Of a stretch of 5,741 nt of DNA, positions 1 to 5,741 are shown one piece after another. The notes below the pieces were generated by a model. The model made no database searches, was not told the origin of the DNA, and worked only from the letters and a program-made list of their open reading frames with translations. A program made the translations under genes and the position numbers. Each line of letters opens with the position of its first letter. Position 1 is the first letter of the stretch. Source of the DNA: Treponema sp. (lineage in GTDB: Bacteria > Spirochaetota > Spirochaetia > Treponematales > Treponemataceae); assembly GCA_023231445.1 (NCBI GenBank), contig JALNVF010000169.1, forward strand, positions 1 to 5,741. Direction: 5' to 3'.

Positions 1-329
1 AAGATGGTGGAATTTCTGTTTTAAATAGAGGTTTTTCTAAATCTAAAAGGAAGTGGCAGGAAGCAGAGGGAAAAGCGTATTTTGTTAATTCTGCTACTGA
101 AGGTTTCCTGAAAGTTTCTTTCTTTGGACCCTTTTATGGATCATATGTTATTTTCGATTTAGAACAAAAAAATTATCAATACGCCTTTGTCTCAGGGCCG
201 AATACATCTTATTTGTGGTTGCTTGCGAGAACACCAGAGGTAACCGATGAAGTAATAAAAAAATTTGTTAAAAAATCTCAAGAGCTTGGTTTTAATACTG
301 AAAATATAATTTGGGTCGAGCAGCAATAA
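1..329 (+). CDS. blc: Outer-membrane lipocalin (Blc family), 3' part only
   Basis: The 5' end lies outside the window; the first complete codon is at position 3, leaving 108 residues before the TAA at 327-329. Blc-type lipocalins are lipoproteins, usually anchored in the outer membrane, that bind lysophospholipids or fatty acids and act in membrane maintenance under stress. The visible part starts DGGISVLNRG and contains EGKAYF, LKVSFFGPFYGSYVIFDL, a YQYAFVSGP strand, YLWLLARTP and a C-terminal helix (VTDEVIKKFVKKSQELGF) ending IIWVEQQ. These match in order the second half of the beta-barrel and the closing helix of E. coli Blc as I remember it. The signal peptide, lipobox cysteine and the first barrel motif would be upstream and cannot be checked, so lipidation is assumed from the family. 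Codon use is AT-rich like the next gene. No obvious terminator follows directly. The family call is firm; the exact orthology to blc is likely. Confidence 0.9.
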   Translation, partial: DGGISVLNRGFSKSKRKWQEAEGKAYFVNSATEGFLKVSFFGPFYGSYVIFDLEQKNYQYAFVSGPNTSYLWLLARTPEVTDEVIKKFVKKSQELGFNTENIIWVEQQ

Positions 330-467
330 AGATATATTGAGAGAAAAGAACAAGAAATTATTTTTCAGCACTGCTTTTATTCATCTCCACTTGATTCTTT
401 CCCGACGTTAAAAACGTCCAGTAATTTATTTTTTATCCCGTTCTGATACAGAGATGGGAACAAGGAT

Positions 468-489
468 ATTTTACGTGGACATTTTACGT
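468..489. repeat. Short direct repeat ATTTTACGT x2
   Basis: ATTTTACGT occurs at 468-476 and again at 481-489, separated by GGAC, giving a 13-base period. It sits next to GTGGAC (475-480) and a second GTGG/CCAC-containing segment further right. The repeat is read directly from sequence. Tandem short repeats with TGGAC/GTCCAC cores are seen at the ends of IS21-type elements, so this could be a decayed transposon end, but no transposase gene is recognisable and a chance repeat in AT-rich DNA is possible. Confidence 0.4.
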
Positions 490-722
490 CAAGGGTCTGT
501 TTTTTTGTGAAATGTCGCGCAATTATCCACTTTCATCTGTCGAAGTTTTCCAAAAGAGCAAACACCTGAGGCCTGTCCACTCTTTCTCCACCCCTGTGTT
601 TTCGCTCCAGAGAAGATTAAAGTTGCAGATTTTAAAAATGCCATTTCCCAGGTATATTTAGAACTTTTCTATTAGCTTATTTAAATGAACATAAACTAAA
701 AATAGTGAATACTCTGGATCAT

Positions 723-745
723 AATTATATCAAAAAGATATAATT
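723..745. repeat. Perfect 9-bp inverted repeat upstream of pseudouridine synthase gene
   Basis: AATTATATC (723-731) and GATATAATT (737-745) are exact reverse complements separated by AAAAA. The centre lies 88 bases before the start codon at 822. The position, symmetry and AT-rich setting suit a regulator binding site or a small hairpin in the leader of the downstream gene. No run of T follows, so it is not a standard terminator. No regulator gene is in the window to pair with it, and AT-rich DNA produces such dyads by chance more often than balanced DNA, so function is inferred only. Confidence 0.4.
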
Positions 746-821
746 CATGTGGATTGAAATTTGTTCTCCATATGAAATCTATACATTTCACAATACAATT
801 TAATATTTAAAAGGATATATT

Positions 822-1535
822 ATGCCTATAAAAAAGAAAACGTTTAACGCCCCTCCAAAAAAATATCAACCGAAGGGGCTTACTGTTCTCTTTGAAGATC
901 ATGATATTCTGGTTGTAGATAAAATAAATGGTCTTTTAACAATAAGCACTGACAGAATAAAAGAAAATACAGCTTATTACTATTTAACTGATTACGTAAA
1001 GAGAGGCGTTCAAAAATCAACAAACAAAATATTTATTGTGCACCGCCTCGATAGAGATACTTCAGGAATTCTAATTTTTGCAAAAAATGAGCATGCTAAA
1101 CACTTTCTTCAAGACGAGTGGCATGAATTTACCAAAAAGTACTATGCTGTAATTCATGGAACGTTATCGAAACCAGAAGGAATAATCACTTCATATCTTG
1201 CAGAGAATAGTGCTTACAAAATGTATTCCGTTAAGGATCCAGAAAAAGGAAAGCTTGCTAAGACCGGGTATAAAGTCCTGAAAGAATCAAAAAAATACAG
1301 CCTGCTTGAAATAGATCTTCTTACCGGGAGAAAAAATCAAATTCGGGTTCATTTTGCGGAAAAAGGGTTTTCCGTAGTTGGAGACAAAATGTATGGGGAA
1401 AAGGACAAGAACAAAGGAATTAAGAGACTTGCACTGCATTCAGCGTCCTTAACCATATTACATCCCGTTACAAAAGAAAAAATGACCTTTGAAACACCGC
1501 TTCCTGCTTATTTTAAATCCCTTATGAAAAGTTAA
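822..1535 (+). CDS. RluA-family RNA pseudouridine synthase
   Basis: The 237-residue product should convert specific uridines of rRNA or tRNA to pseudouridine in the cytoplasm. The catalytic block HRLDRDTSG is at residues 74-82, with Asp77 as the expected nucleophile by alignment to RluA/RluD. The opening strand VLFEDHDILVVDKINGLLT (22-40) is the usual first motif, KKYYAVIHG (105-113) the middle one, and LLTGRKNQIRVHFA (166-179) corresponds to the family's LxTGRxHQIRVH motif, here with Asn where His is common. GDKMYG (187-192) and LALHSASL (203-210) complete the fold. There is no N-terminal S4 domain, so it is a short RluA-like form rather than RluC/RluD. The first 20 residues are Lys-rich and may touch RNA. 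AAGGA at 811-815, six bases before the ATG, supports the start. It appears to be transcribed alone. The family is firm; the RNA and position modified cannot be told. Confidence 0.93.
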   Translation: MPIKKKTFNAPPKKYQPKGLTVLFEDHDILVVDKINGLLTISTDRIKENTAYYYLTDYVKRGVQKSTNKIFIVHRLDRDTSGILIFAKNEHAKHFLQDEWHEFTKKYYAVIHGTLSKPEGIITSYLAENSAYKMYSVKDPEKGKLAKTGYKVLKESKKYSLLEIDLLTGRKNQIRVHFAEKGFSVVGDKMYGEKDKNKGIKRLALHSASLTILHPVTKEKMTFETPLPAYFKSLMKS

Positions 1536-1651
1536 TATAGATTATTTTTTTCGTATTACATATTTTTCATAAAATATTGGTTCATTGAATAATATTGTAT
1601 TTCTTTGATATTCAAGGCACAGGAGAAAATTTATTAAAGCCATGTTTGATA

Positions 1652-1687
1652 TCGGAGTTTATCGTTTAGCTCCGAGGGTACTTTTTT
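1652..1687 (+). terminator. Possible rho-independent terminator after the pseudouridine synthase gene
   Basis: TCGGAG (1652-1657) pairs with CTCCGA (1670-1675), extended inward by a T-G and a T-A pair to leave an 8-base loop. TTTTTT follows at 1682-1687. The six bases between stem and T-run make it imperfect, and it lies about 117 bases after the stop codon at 1535. It also marks where base composition changes. Confidence 0.4.
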
Positions 1688-1860
1688 GACTGTAACGAGG
1701 GATCGCGAAAGACTGACTATTCAAGGTACCCATCTGTAAATGTTAGCTGTCCGCCAGCCTGATTTGTAACAGTTGCACGCTGACGATGTTTTCCCTTTAC
1801 CAGCGGACGTCCCCTGGGCAAGAGACACACAGTTCTCTGTTGGGCTATTAAAATAAACAT

Positions 1861-1866
1861 GAGGAA
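1861..1866 (+). promoter_or_regulatory. Ribosome binding site that sets the reductase start
   Basis: GAGGAA lies seven bases before the ATG at 1874. An in-frame ATG at 1859 overlaps this site and has only TATTAAAATAAAC upstream, with no Shine-Dalgarno match. The spacing therefore favours 1874, which also puts the FAD-binding strand (KKIVVIGG) at the very N-terminus, as in the family. Confidence 0.7.
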
Positions 1867-1873
1867 ATATGCT

Positions 1874-3571
1874 ATGGAATCAAAAAAAATAGTTGTAATA
1901 GGCGGCTCTGCCGCAGGTGCCAAGGCCGCAGCCAAAGCCAGAAGGCTTAATGAATTTGCGGAAATTACCCTTGTCCAAAAAGCGCCCGATCTTTCCATGG
2001 CTTCGTGTGGCTATCCATACTATGTCGGCGGCGTTTTTAATGACCGCAACCTTTTGCTCTGTACACCAACCGGTGTCCCCCGTGATCCAGCCTTTTTCGA
2101 CAAGGCCAAGGCGATTAAAGCACTGGTGGAAACAGAGGCCCTGTCAATTGATCGTAAAAAGAAACAAGTCGTTTGTCGCGATGTCAACACCGGCAAAGAA
2201 CAGATTCTTTCGTATGACAAGTTGATCATCAGCACCGGGGCAAAGCCCAACATGCCACCAATCCCTGGCATTGAGCTTGACGGTATCACCAACCTCCTGA
2301 GTATGGCAGATACTGATTACCTGCGGCGTATCCATGACGAAAAAAAAATCAAACAGGCGGTGGTCATCGGCGGTGGTTTGATTGGAGTTGAGACCTGCGA
2401 GGCACTGCGTCTCTCGGACATCGAAGTTACAGTTGTCGAGGCGCTTGACCAGGTTTTGACGTTCCTCGACTGGGATCTGGCCCATCTGGTTGAAAACTAT
2501 ATGCGCAGTAAAGGAGTGCGGTTTTTAACCTCCAATGGAGTGAAGAAATTCATCGGTGAAGACGGCAAACTCACGGGTGTTGAACTCGCGGATGGGACGA
2601 TTGTCGACTGCAGGCTTGCCATCATGGCAATCGGCGTACGCCCCAACAGCGATCTCGCCAGAACTGCCGGCCTTTTAACCGGTAAATTTGGAGGCATTAC
2701 CGTCAACCAGTACATGCAGACCTCTGACCCCGATATTTATGCCGCCGGTGACTGTGTTGAGATCCCCAATCTTATCAGCGGTGAGCCAGTTTTTGCCCCA
2801 ATGGGTGATCTTGCCAACCTCGAAGGCCGGGTGGCCGGAGAAAATGCCGTCAATGGCGATTGCGTTACCTTTCCCGGCACCATGCACACTGGAATCTGCA
2901 AGATTTTTGATTTTGCTGCCGGCTCGACCGGTTTGTCCACCAAAGCCGCCGAGCGCATGGGTCTGACGGATTATCAGACAGTGGTCAATGCCAGTCCAGA
3001 TAAACCAGGGTTCATGGGCGCGAAAATTCTTGTGTCGAAAATGCTGGTCAGCACCAGAGACCAGCGCATCCTCGGCTATCAGTGCGTGGGAGCGGGCGAT
3101 GTCAGTAAACAGATTGCCACCGCTGCCATGGCTATCAAAGGCAAGTTAACGGTTGAAGACCTGATCAATATCGATCTGCCTTATGCACCATCGTTTTCTC
3201 TCGCCATCGACCACTTTATTGCTTCGGCCCATATTATGCAGAACAAACTCAAGGGCCGAATGACGGGGATCTCAACTACAGAGGTATGGAATAAAATAGA
3301 GAACGGCGAACAACCATACTTTCTGGACGGCCGCAGCCCGGGGGAATATGAAGAGATGCACCTCGGCATCGGCGAGCATCTCATTCCCATTGGTGCCCTG
3401 CGTTCCCGCCTGGACGAGCTTCCGGCAGACAAAAATACAGAAATTATCTGCTTCTGCAAGGTATCGCTTCGCGGGTATGAGGCGGAACTTGTCCTCCGGG
3501 CTCACGGATATACAAACGTCAAGGTTATGGAGGGAGGTATCATGGCCTGGCCGTATCCCCGTAAAAAATGA
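1874..3571 (+). CDS. FAD-dependent CoA-disulfide/persulfide reductase with C-terminal rhodanese domain
   Basis: This 565-residue flavoprotein belongs to the CoADR-RHD/Npsr group, which uses NAD(P)H to reduce CoA disulfide, CoA persulfide or polysulfide. FAD binding is shown by IVVIGGSAAG (6-15), STGAKPNMPPIPG (120-132) and YAAGD (289-293). The redox Cys45 sits in SMASCGYPYYVGG, the single-cysteine active site of CoADR rather than a CxxxxC pair. The nucleotide site is VVIGGGLIGVE (163-173), and Glu189 at the end of the next strand suggests NADH preference. The dimerisation domain includes DLPYAPSFS (434-442). From about residue 467 a rhodanese domain follows (FLDGRSPGEY, 483-492), with loop CKVSLR (528-533) carrying the catalytic Cys528; both active cysteines are kept. 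Length is usual for fused forms. A start at 1859 would add five residues but lacks a ribosome binding site. The gene appears monocistronic and is richer in GC than 822-1535 and 5020-5646. Likely job: cytoplasmic sulfur, polysulfide or thiol metabolism. Exact substrate is not fixed by sequence. Confidence 0.92.
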   Translation: MESKKIVVIGGSAAGAKAAAKARRLNEFAEITLVQKAPDLSMASCGYPYYVGGVFNDRNLLLCTPTGVPRDPAFFDKAKAIKALVETEALSIDRKKKQVVCRDVNTGKEQILSYDKLIISTGAKPNMPPIPGIELDGITNLLSMADTDYLRRIHDEKKIKQAVVIGGGLIGVETCEALRLSDIEVTVVEALDQVLTFLDWDLAHLVENYMRSKGVRFLTSNGVKKFIGEDGKLTGVELADGTIVDCRLAIMAIGVRPNSDLARTAGLLTGKFGGITVNQYMQTSDPDIYAAGDCVEIPNLISGEPVFAPMGDLANLEGRVAGENAVNGDCVTFPGTMHTGICKIFDFAAGSTGLSTKAAERMGLTDYQTVVNASPDKPGFMGAKILVSKMLVSTRDQRILGYQCVGAGDVSKQIATAAMAIKGKLTVEDLINIDLPYAPSFSLAIDHFIASAHIMQNKLKGRMTGISTTEVWNKIENGEQPYFLDGRSPGEYEEMHLGIGEHLIPIGALRSRLDELPADKNTEIICFCKVSLRGYEAELVLRAHGYTNVKVMEGGIMAWPYPRKK

Positions 3572-3619
3572 GGCGTTGAACAGGAAAGAGATGCGGGCAA
3601 AGACTGAGAGCTGCAGCAC

Positions 3620-3634
3620 CGGGAGCGTATCCCG
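3620..3634. repeat. Small hairpin CGGGA-GCGTA-TCCCG
   Basis: Perfect 5-bp arms (3620-3624 and 3630-3634) with a 5-base loop, about 50 bases after the reductase stop and just before the much larger hairpin at 3653. It has no T-run, so alone it is not a terminator; it may fold in the 3' end of the reductase transcript. Confidence 0.35.
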
Positions 3635-3652
3635 TGTCATTATCCTTATCCC

Positions 3653-3690
3653 GAAGAGGCTGCACTGAACTGGTTCAGTGCAGCCTCTTC
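3653..3690 (+). terminator. Perfect 18-bp-arm hairpin between convergent genes
   Basis: GAAGAGGCTGCACTGAAC (3653-3670) and GTTCAGTGCAGCCTCTTC (3673-3690) are exact reverse complements around TG; in RNA the loop would be CTGG on a 17-bp stem. It starts 82 bases after the reductase stop and lies between that gene and the end of the opposite-strand radical SAM gene, where a terminator for one or both is expected. The tail on the plus strand is only ATTTATG, and on the minus strand GGGATAAGG, so neither side has a proper T-run. It may act as a weak terminator or as an RNA-end-stabilising hairpin, or be a dispersed palindromic repeat. Confidence 0.65.
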
Positions 3691-3808
3691 ATTTATGAGT
3701 CCCTCGATGGGATAGTTTTCGATTTTTTATCGTATTACTCTTAACAGGGGGGCCGCAGAGGGCAACATTGATATCAGAAAAGATGTTCCTCATCGTCACG
3801 GGAGCATT

Positions 3809-4717
3809 CTATCGATGCCACTGGAGCAGATTGCCTGCGGCAGCTTTTTGTAAGATGCTTAAGGTCTCAGGATCGTTGAATAATTTTTTACATAAACTGC
3901 ATTTACGATACGTTACAATATCTCTTGATTTCATTCCGACATACGAGGCGATGGGAGTTATGCCCATGGTGCGAATACAGTTATAAAGAATATTGTTTTC
4001 GCTTCTGGTCAACAGCTGGTCCACTGACCAGTCGTTCAGGCTCCCCAGTCGGAAAAAGTTGGTGGAACTGAAATGGCTGCCCGCATCACAACAGGCATAC
4101 ATGGTCAGGTCCGGGGCAAGGTAGGGATTCATCTGGCAGCAATTGTCCTGGTAATCGGTGAAAAGAGGCTGCTGGATGAAGTTCTCCGCCCGCCCTGCAT
4201 AGATAACCGGCTCTGGAAAAAACTTAACGTTATTGTCCCGCAGATACTGCTCGAAAGGCTCATCCAGTTCTGAAAAATCAGTCACAAAAGAGATAAAAGA
4301 ATCAACTCCTGCTTCCTGACAGGCTTCTGTTGCATAAAGCACCTGCTGCTTCGGTACATGCTGCTGATGCCACCTGCTGTAGCTCAGGCGCAGCTGGCAA
4401 AGACCGGATTGCTTGAGCAAGTGCATTTTTTCTCTGGCCTGTTCGGGTGTTTTAGCCCAGGAACTGTTGGTTACCACCCGGGTATATATCTTTTTTTCGG
4501 AACAGAGATCAATCAGTTCCAGGAGATCTTCGAAGGAGATAAAGGGCTCTCCTGCAGTAAAACTGATTCCCTTCACCTCTGCCACGGCCATTTCGCGGAT
4601 AATGTCCCTGGCACGAGCCAGTTCCATTTTTTGAGCCAGGGGGGTCTCTCCTGCTGCAACGCAGTGGGAGCAGCGGATGTTACAGCGGGTTGAATAGCCG
4701 AATGCGATTTTTCTCAT
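3809..4717 (-). CDS. Radical SAM protein with Cys-rich C-terminus (SPASM/twitch-like), substrate unknown
   Basis: The 302-residue product opens with MRKIAFGYSTRCNIRCSHC: Cys12, Cys16 and Cys19 form the CxxxCxxC motif that binds the [4Fe-4S] cluster which cleaves S-adenosylmethionine. ISFTAGEPFI (51-60) holds the GE motif contacting SAM, and VVTNSSW (81-87) the following core strand. The C-terminal third has Cys193/194, Cys209/210, Cys247 and a CSLC pair (273, 276), spaced as in an auxiliary-cluster (SPASM or twitch) domain, with NPYLAPDLTMYACCDAG resembling the usual 'P-D-G-x-x-x-x-C' turn. Such proteins often modify peptides or enzymes, but no precursor peptide is visible nearby. The ATG at 4717 is preferred: it has GGAA five bases upstream and the cluster motif starts at once, as usual. 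An in-frame ATG at 4888 would add 57 residues with no family likeness and no ribosome binding site. It is convergent with the reductase gene and divergent from the MarC gene. Fold is firm, function unknown. Confidence 0.85.
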   Translation of the reverse strand: MRKIAFGYSTRCNIRCSHCVAAGETPLAQKMELARARDIIREMAVAEVKGISFTAGEPFISFEDLLELIDLCSEKKIYTRVVTNSSWAKTPEQAREKMHLLKQSGLCQLRLSYSRWHQQHVPKQQVLYATEACQEAGVDSFISFVTDFSELDEPFEQYLRDNNVKFFPEPVIYAGRAENFIQQPLFTDYQDNCCQMNPYLAPDLTMYACCDAGSHFSSTNFFRLGSLNDWSVDQLLTRSENNILYNCIRTMGITPIASYVGMKSRDIVTYRKCSLCKKLFNDPETLSILQKAAAGNLLQWHR

Positions 4718-5019
4718 CAGGTTTCCGTTTGTTACATGTTTTTTGGGGAGGTCTGGCGACAAAAGTGTTCTAGCAATTGCAGCCGTACTGAGCAATATTG
4801 TGAGGGGTATTTGGGAGAAGAATTCACAAGGCCAAAAGACTCTATAATTAATGTCGAGAACGCCGCCCATTCTCAATGTTTTTTCCATTCATTACAATAC
4901 GTTGTGCATAAAAAAACAAAAGATAACTCTTTGCATTTTTCACGTCAATGATTTTCATTTTTACTCTATTGTGACCTTGAATCCCCATAAGTTAACGTGT
5001 CACCAGAACAAGGAAGAAT
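4718..5019. other. Spacer between divergent radical SAM and MarC-family genes
   Basis: This 302-base region should hold promoters for both neighbours. The half next to the radical SAM gene (to about 4860) is of middling GC and is open in that gene's frame up to an ATG at 4888; the half next to the MarC gene is AT-rich. On the plus strand TTGCAT (from about 4931) is a possible -35 element, but the matching -10 is poor. GAGAA and TTCTC flank CGCCGCCCA near 4856-4874 as a short inverted repeat. AAGGAAG at 5010-5016 is the ribosome binding site of the MarC-family gene. No other gene or RNA is recognised. Confidence 0.5.
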
Positions 5020-5646
5020 ATGAATCCATTAATAGAACAGGCCATAGCAGTATTTGTTGCTTTTTTTGCAATTATGAATCCCATTGCGAACACAACAGTC
5101 TTTCTTGGACTGGTGGGTGATAGAGATAAAAGTGAGCAGAGAAAAATTGCAATAAAAGCACTGAGTATTACTTTCATTGTCATTTTAATATTTGCAGTTT
5201 TAGGGAAGTCGATATTTAATTTGTTTGGAATAACTCTTCCAGCACTGCGAATTGCTGGAGGTATTATAATATTTATTATTGGATACCGCATGCTTCAGGG
5301 CGAAAATTCAAAGCTGCATACAGTAAAAGAAGATTCTGATACGGACCTGGCAATCTCGCCTTTAGCAGTCCCTCTGCTTGCAGGGCCGGGAACAATAGCA
5401 ACGGCTATGAATTATTCTGCGTCTGGAGAATGGATCGAAATTGGCATTACAATAGCTTCATTTTTGGTGCTGTGCATTATCACCTTCTATTGTTTCATTT
5501 TCAGCTCAAAGATACTCCTCGTAACAGGCGAGAGTGTGCTTGGAATAATTACTCGCCTGATGGGACTGATTCTGGCAGTAATAGGAGTTCAAATGCTTGT
5601 AATCGGTTTAAATGCCGCCAGCTATTCCCGGTGTAAAACCTTGTAA
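5020..5646 (+). CDS. MarC-family (UPF0056) integral membrane protein
   Basis: The 208-residue product is almost wholly hydrophobic, with about six membrane segments at roughly residues 5-31, 46-67, 72-92, 113-131, 139-162 and 175-197. Family motifs are clear: FFAIMNPIANTTVFLGL (15-31), with the Asn-Pro in the first segment; RIAGGIIIFIIGYRML (77-92); and PLAVPLLAGPGTIATAM (114-130), the pseudo-repeat partner of the first motif. The charged stretch QGENSKLHTVKEDSDTD (93-109) is the central loop. MarC proteins sit in the inner membrane; some relatives are linked to amino acid transport, while a role of E. coli MarC in multiple antibiotic resistance was not upheld, so substrate is open. Length is near the usual 200-220. 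AAGGAAG just before the ATG supports the start. It is AT-rich like the genes at the left of the window and appears to have its own promoter region. The last residues (AASYSRCKTL) follow the final segment and are not typical of a motif. Family is firm. Confidence 0.93.
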   Translation: MNPLIEQAIAVFVAFFAIMNPIANTTVFLGLVGDRDKSEQRKIAIKALSITFIVILIFAVLGKSIFNLFGITLPALRIAGGIIIFIIGYRMLQGENSKLHTVKEDSDTDLAISPLAVPLLAGPGTIATAMNYSASGEWIEIGITIASFLVLCIITFYCFIFSSKILLVTGESVLGIITRLMGLILAVIGVQMLVIGLNAASYSRCKTL

Positions 5647-5680
5647 GTATCCGTAATTGTTACTATTAGTCATTCAATGT

Positions 5681-5699
5681 TTACGAAAGGCAATCGTAA
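5681..5699. repeat. Small inverted repeat after the MarC-family gene
   Basis: TTACGA (5681-5686) and TCGTAA (5694-5699) pair around a 7-base loop, 35 bases after the stop codon. The position fits a transcript end, but no T-run follows, so a terminator call is weak. The rest of 5647-5741 shows no gene. Confidence 0.3.
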
Positions 5700-5741
5700 C
5701 CTATTGATATTACAATAAAAGGCGAAAAAGAAAGAATCCTG

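Larger units (their letters stand above)
330..821. other. Non-coding stretch between lipocalin and pseudouridine synthase genes
   Basis: These 492 bases contain no convincing gene on either strand. Three things can be seen. A 6-bp hairpin (GACGTT-AAA-AACGTC, 404-418) lies 75 bases after the lipocalin stop but has no T-run directly behind it. A block at about 460-640 has a short direct repeat and GTGGAC/GTCCAC-type motifs and may be the worn end of an insertion sequence. The part from about 640 to 821 is very AT-rich, contains a perfect inverted repeat at 723-745 and leads into a good ribosome binding site; it probably carries the promoter of the next gene, though no clear -35/-10 pair with correct spacing could be picked. 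Confidence 0.6.
1536..1873. other. Non-coding stretch before the reductase gene
   Basis: No gene is supported here. The left half (to about 1690) is AT-rich like the pseudouridine synthase gene and ends with a terminator-like hairpin and T-run. The right half (about 1690-1858) is visibly richer in G and C, like the following gene. It includes GTCCGC (1749-1754) and GCGGAC (1803-1808), which could pair over a 48-base loop. On the minus strand a reading frame ending with a TAG at 1717-1719 is open across this half, but most of its length is antisense to the reductase gene. I do not recognise a riboswitch. A weak promoter-like pair, GAGACA (1822-1827) and TATTAA (1846-1851) spaced 18, would start a transcript just before the ribosome binding site at 1861. 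Confidence 0.5.

Noticed and set aside
404..418. 6-bp hairpin GACGTT-AAA-AACGTC as lipocalin terminator
   Set aside because: The stem is short and no T-run follows directly; not strong enough for a terminator call.
1560..1577. 7-bp hairpin ATATTTT-TCAT-AAAATAT just after the pseudouridine synthase gene
   Set aside because: The stem is made only of A-T pairs, has no T-run behind it and lies in very AT-rich DNA, so it is likely chance.
1642..1689. Short plus-strand ORF (ATG at 1642, 15 codons) with AGGAG at 1621
   Set aside because: The spacing from AGGAG to the ATG is too long and the ORF runs through the terminator-like hairpin; no evidence of a real peptide.
1717..1998. Minus-strand open frame of 93 codons across the reductase start
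   Set aside because: More than half lies antisense to the strongly supported reductase gene, and there is no ribosome binding site or family motif; only its last part, outside the gene, is kept as a question in the findings.
3272..3640. Minus-strand open frame of 122 codons over the rhodanese domain
   Set aside because: It is antisense to conserved rhodanese motifs and has no recognisable domain; a shadow of the real gene.
4358..4693. Plus-strand open frame of 111 codons opposite the radical SAM gene
   Set aside because: It is antisense to the radical SAM core motifs, including the cluster cysteines, and its translation shows no family features.
1..5741. CRISPR array, integron cassettes, tRNA or rRNA genes
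   Set aside because: No regularly spaced repeats, no attC-like site pairs between genes and no tRNA or rRNA signatures were seen on either strand.

Overview
The window holds five protein-coding genes, the first cut by the left edge, with no rRNA, tRNA, CRISPR array or intact mobile element visible. The lipocalin of the Blc type points to a Gram-negative bacterium. Together with the rhodanese-fused CoA-disulfide-reductase-like enzyme and the radical SAM protein, the mix would suit an anaerobic or sulfur-handling proteobacterium or Desulfobacterota member. That placement is a weak inference, since no marker gene is present.

Layout from left to right: (1) 1-329 (+), the last 108 codons of an outer-membrane lipocalin (Blc family). 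(2) 330-821, an AT-rich non-coding stretch with a 9-nt direct repeat and a possible insertion-sequence remnant near 460-640, and a perfect 9-bp dyad at 723-745. (3) 822-1535 (+), an RluA-family RNA pseudouridine synthase. (4) 1536-1873, non-coding, with a possible terminator and then a shift to higher GC. (5) 1874-3571 (+), an FAD/NAD(P)H disulfide/persulfide reductase with a C-terminal rhodanese domain. (6) 3572-3808, a convergent intergenic region with a perfect 18-bp-arm hairpin. (7) 3809-4717 (-), a radical SAM protein with extra C-terminal cysteines. (8) 4718-5019, the spacer between divergent genes. (9) 5020-5646 (+), a MarC-family membrane protein. (10) 5647-5741, a short non-coding tail.

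The genes do not form one operon: each has its own intergenic region, and the radical SAM gene faces the opposite way. The two central genes, with some flanking DNA (about 1690-4870), look richer in GC than the lipocalin, pseudouridine synthase and MarC genes around them. This suggests a mosaic in which the central pair has a different history. The reductase should act on persulfides or low-molecular-weight disulfides in the cytoplasm; the radical SAM protein's substrate cannot be told from sequence. I found no clear new multi-gene system. The items most worth checking are the orphan radical SAM gene, the compositional block and the unexplained non-coding stretches.
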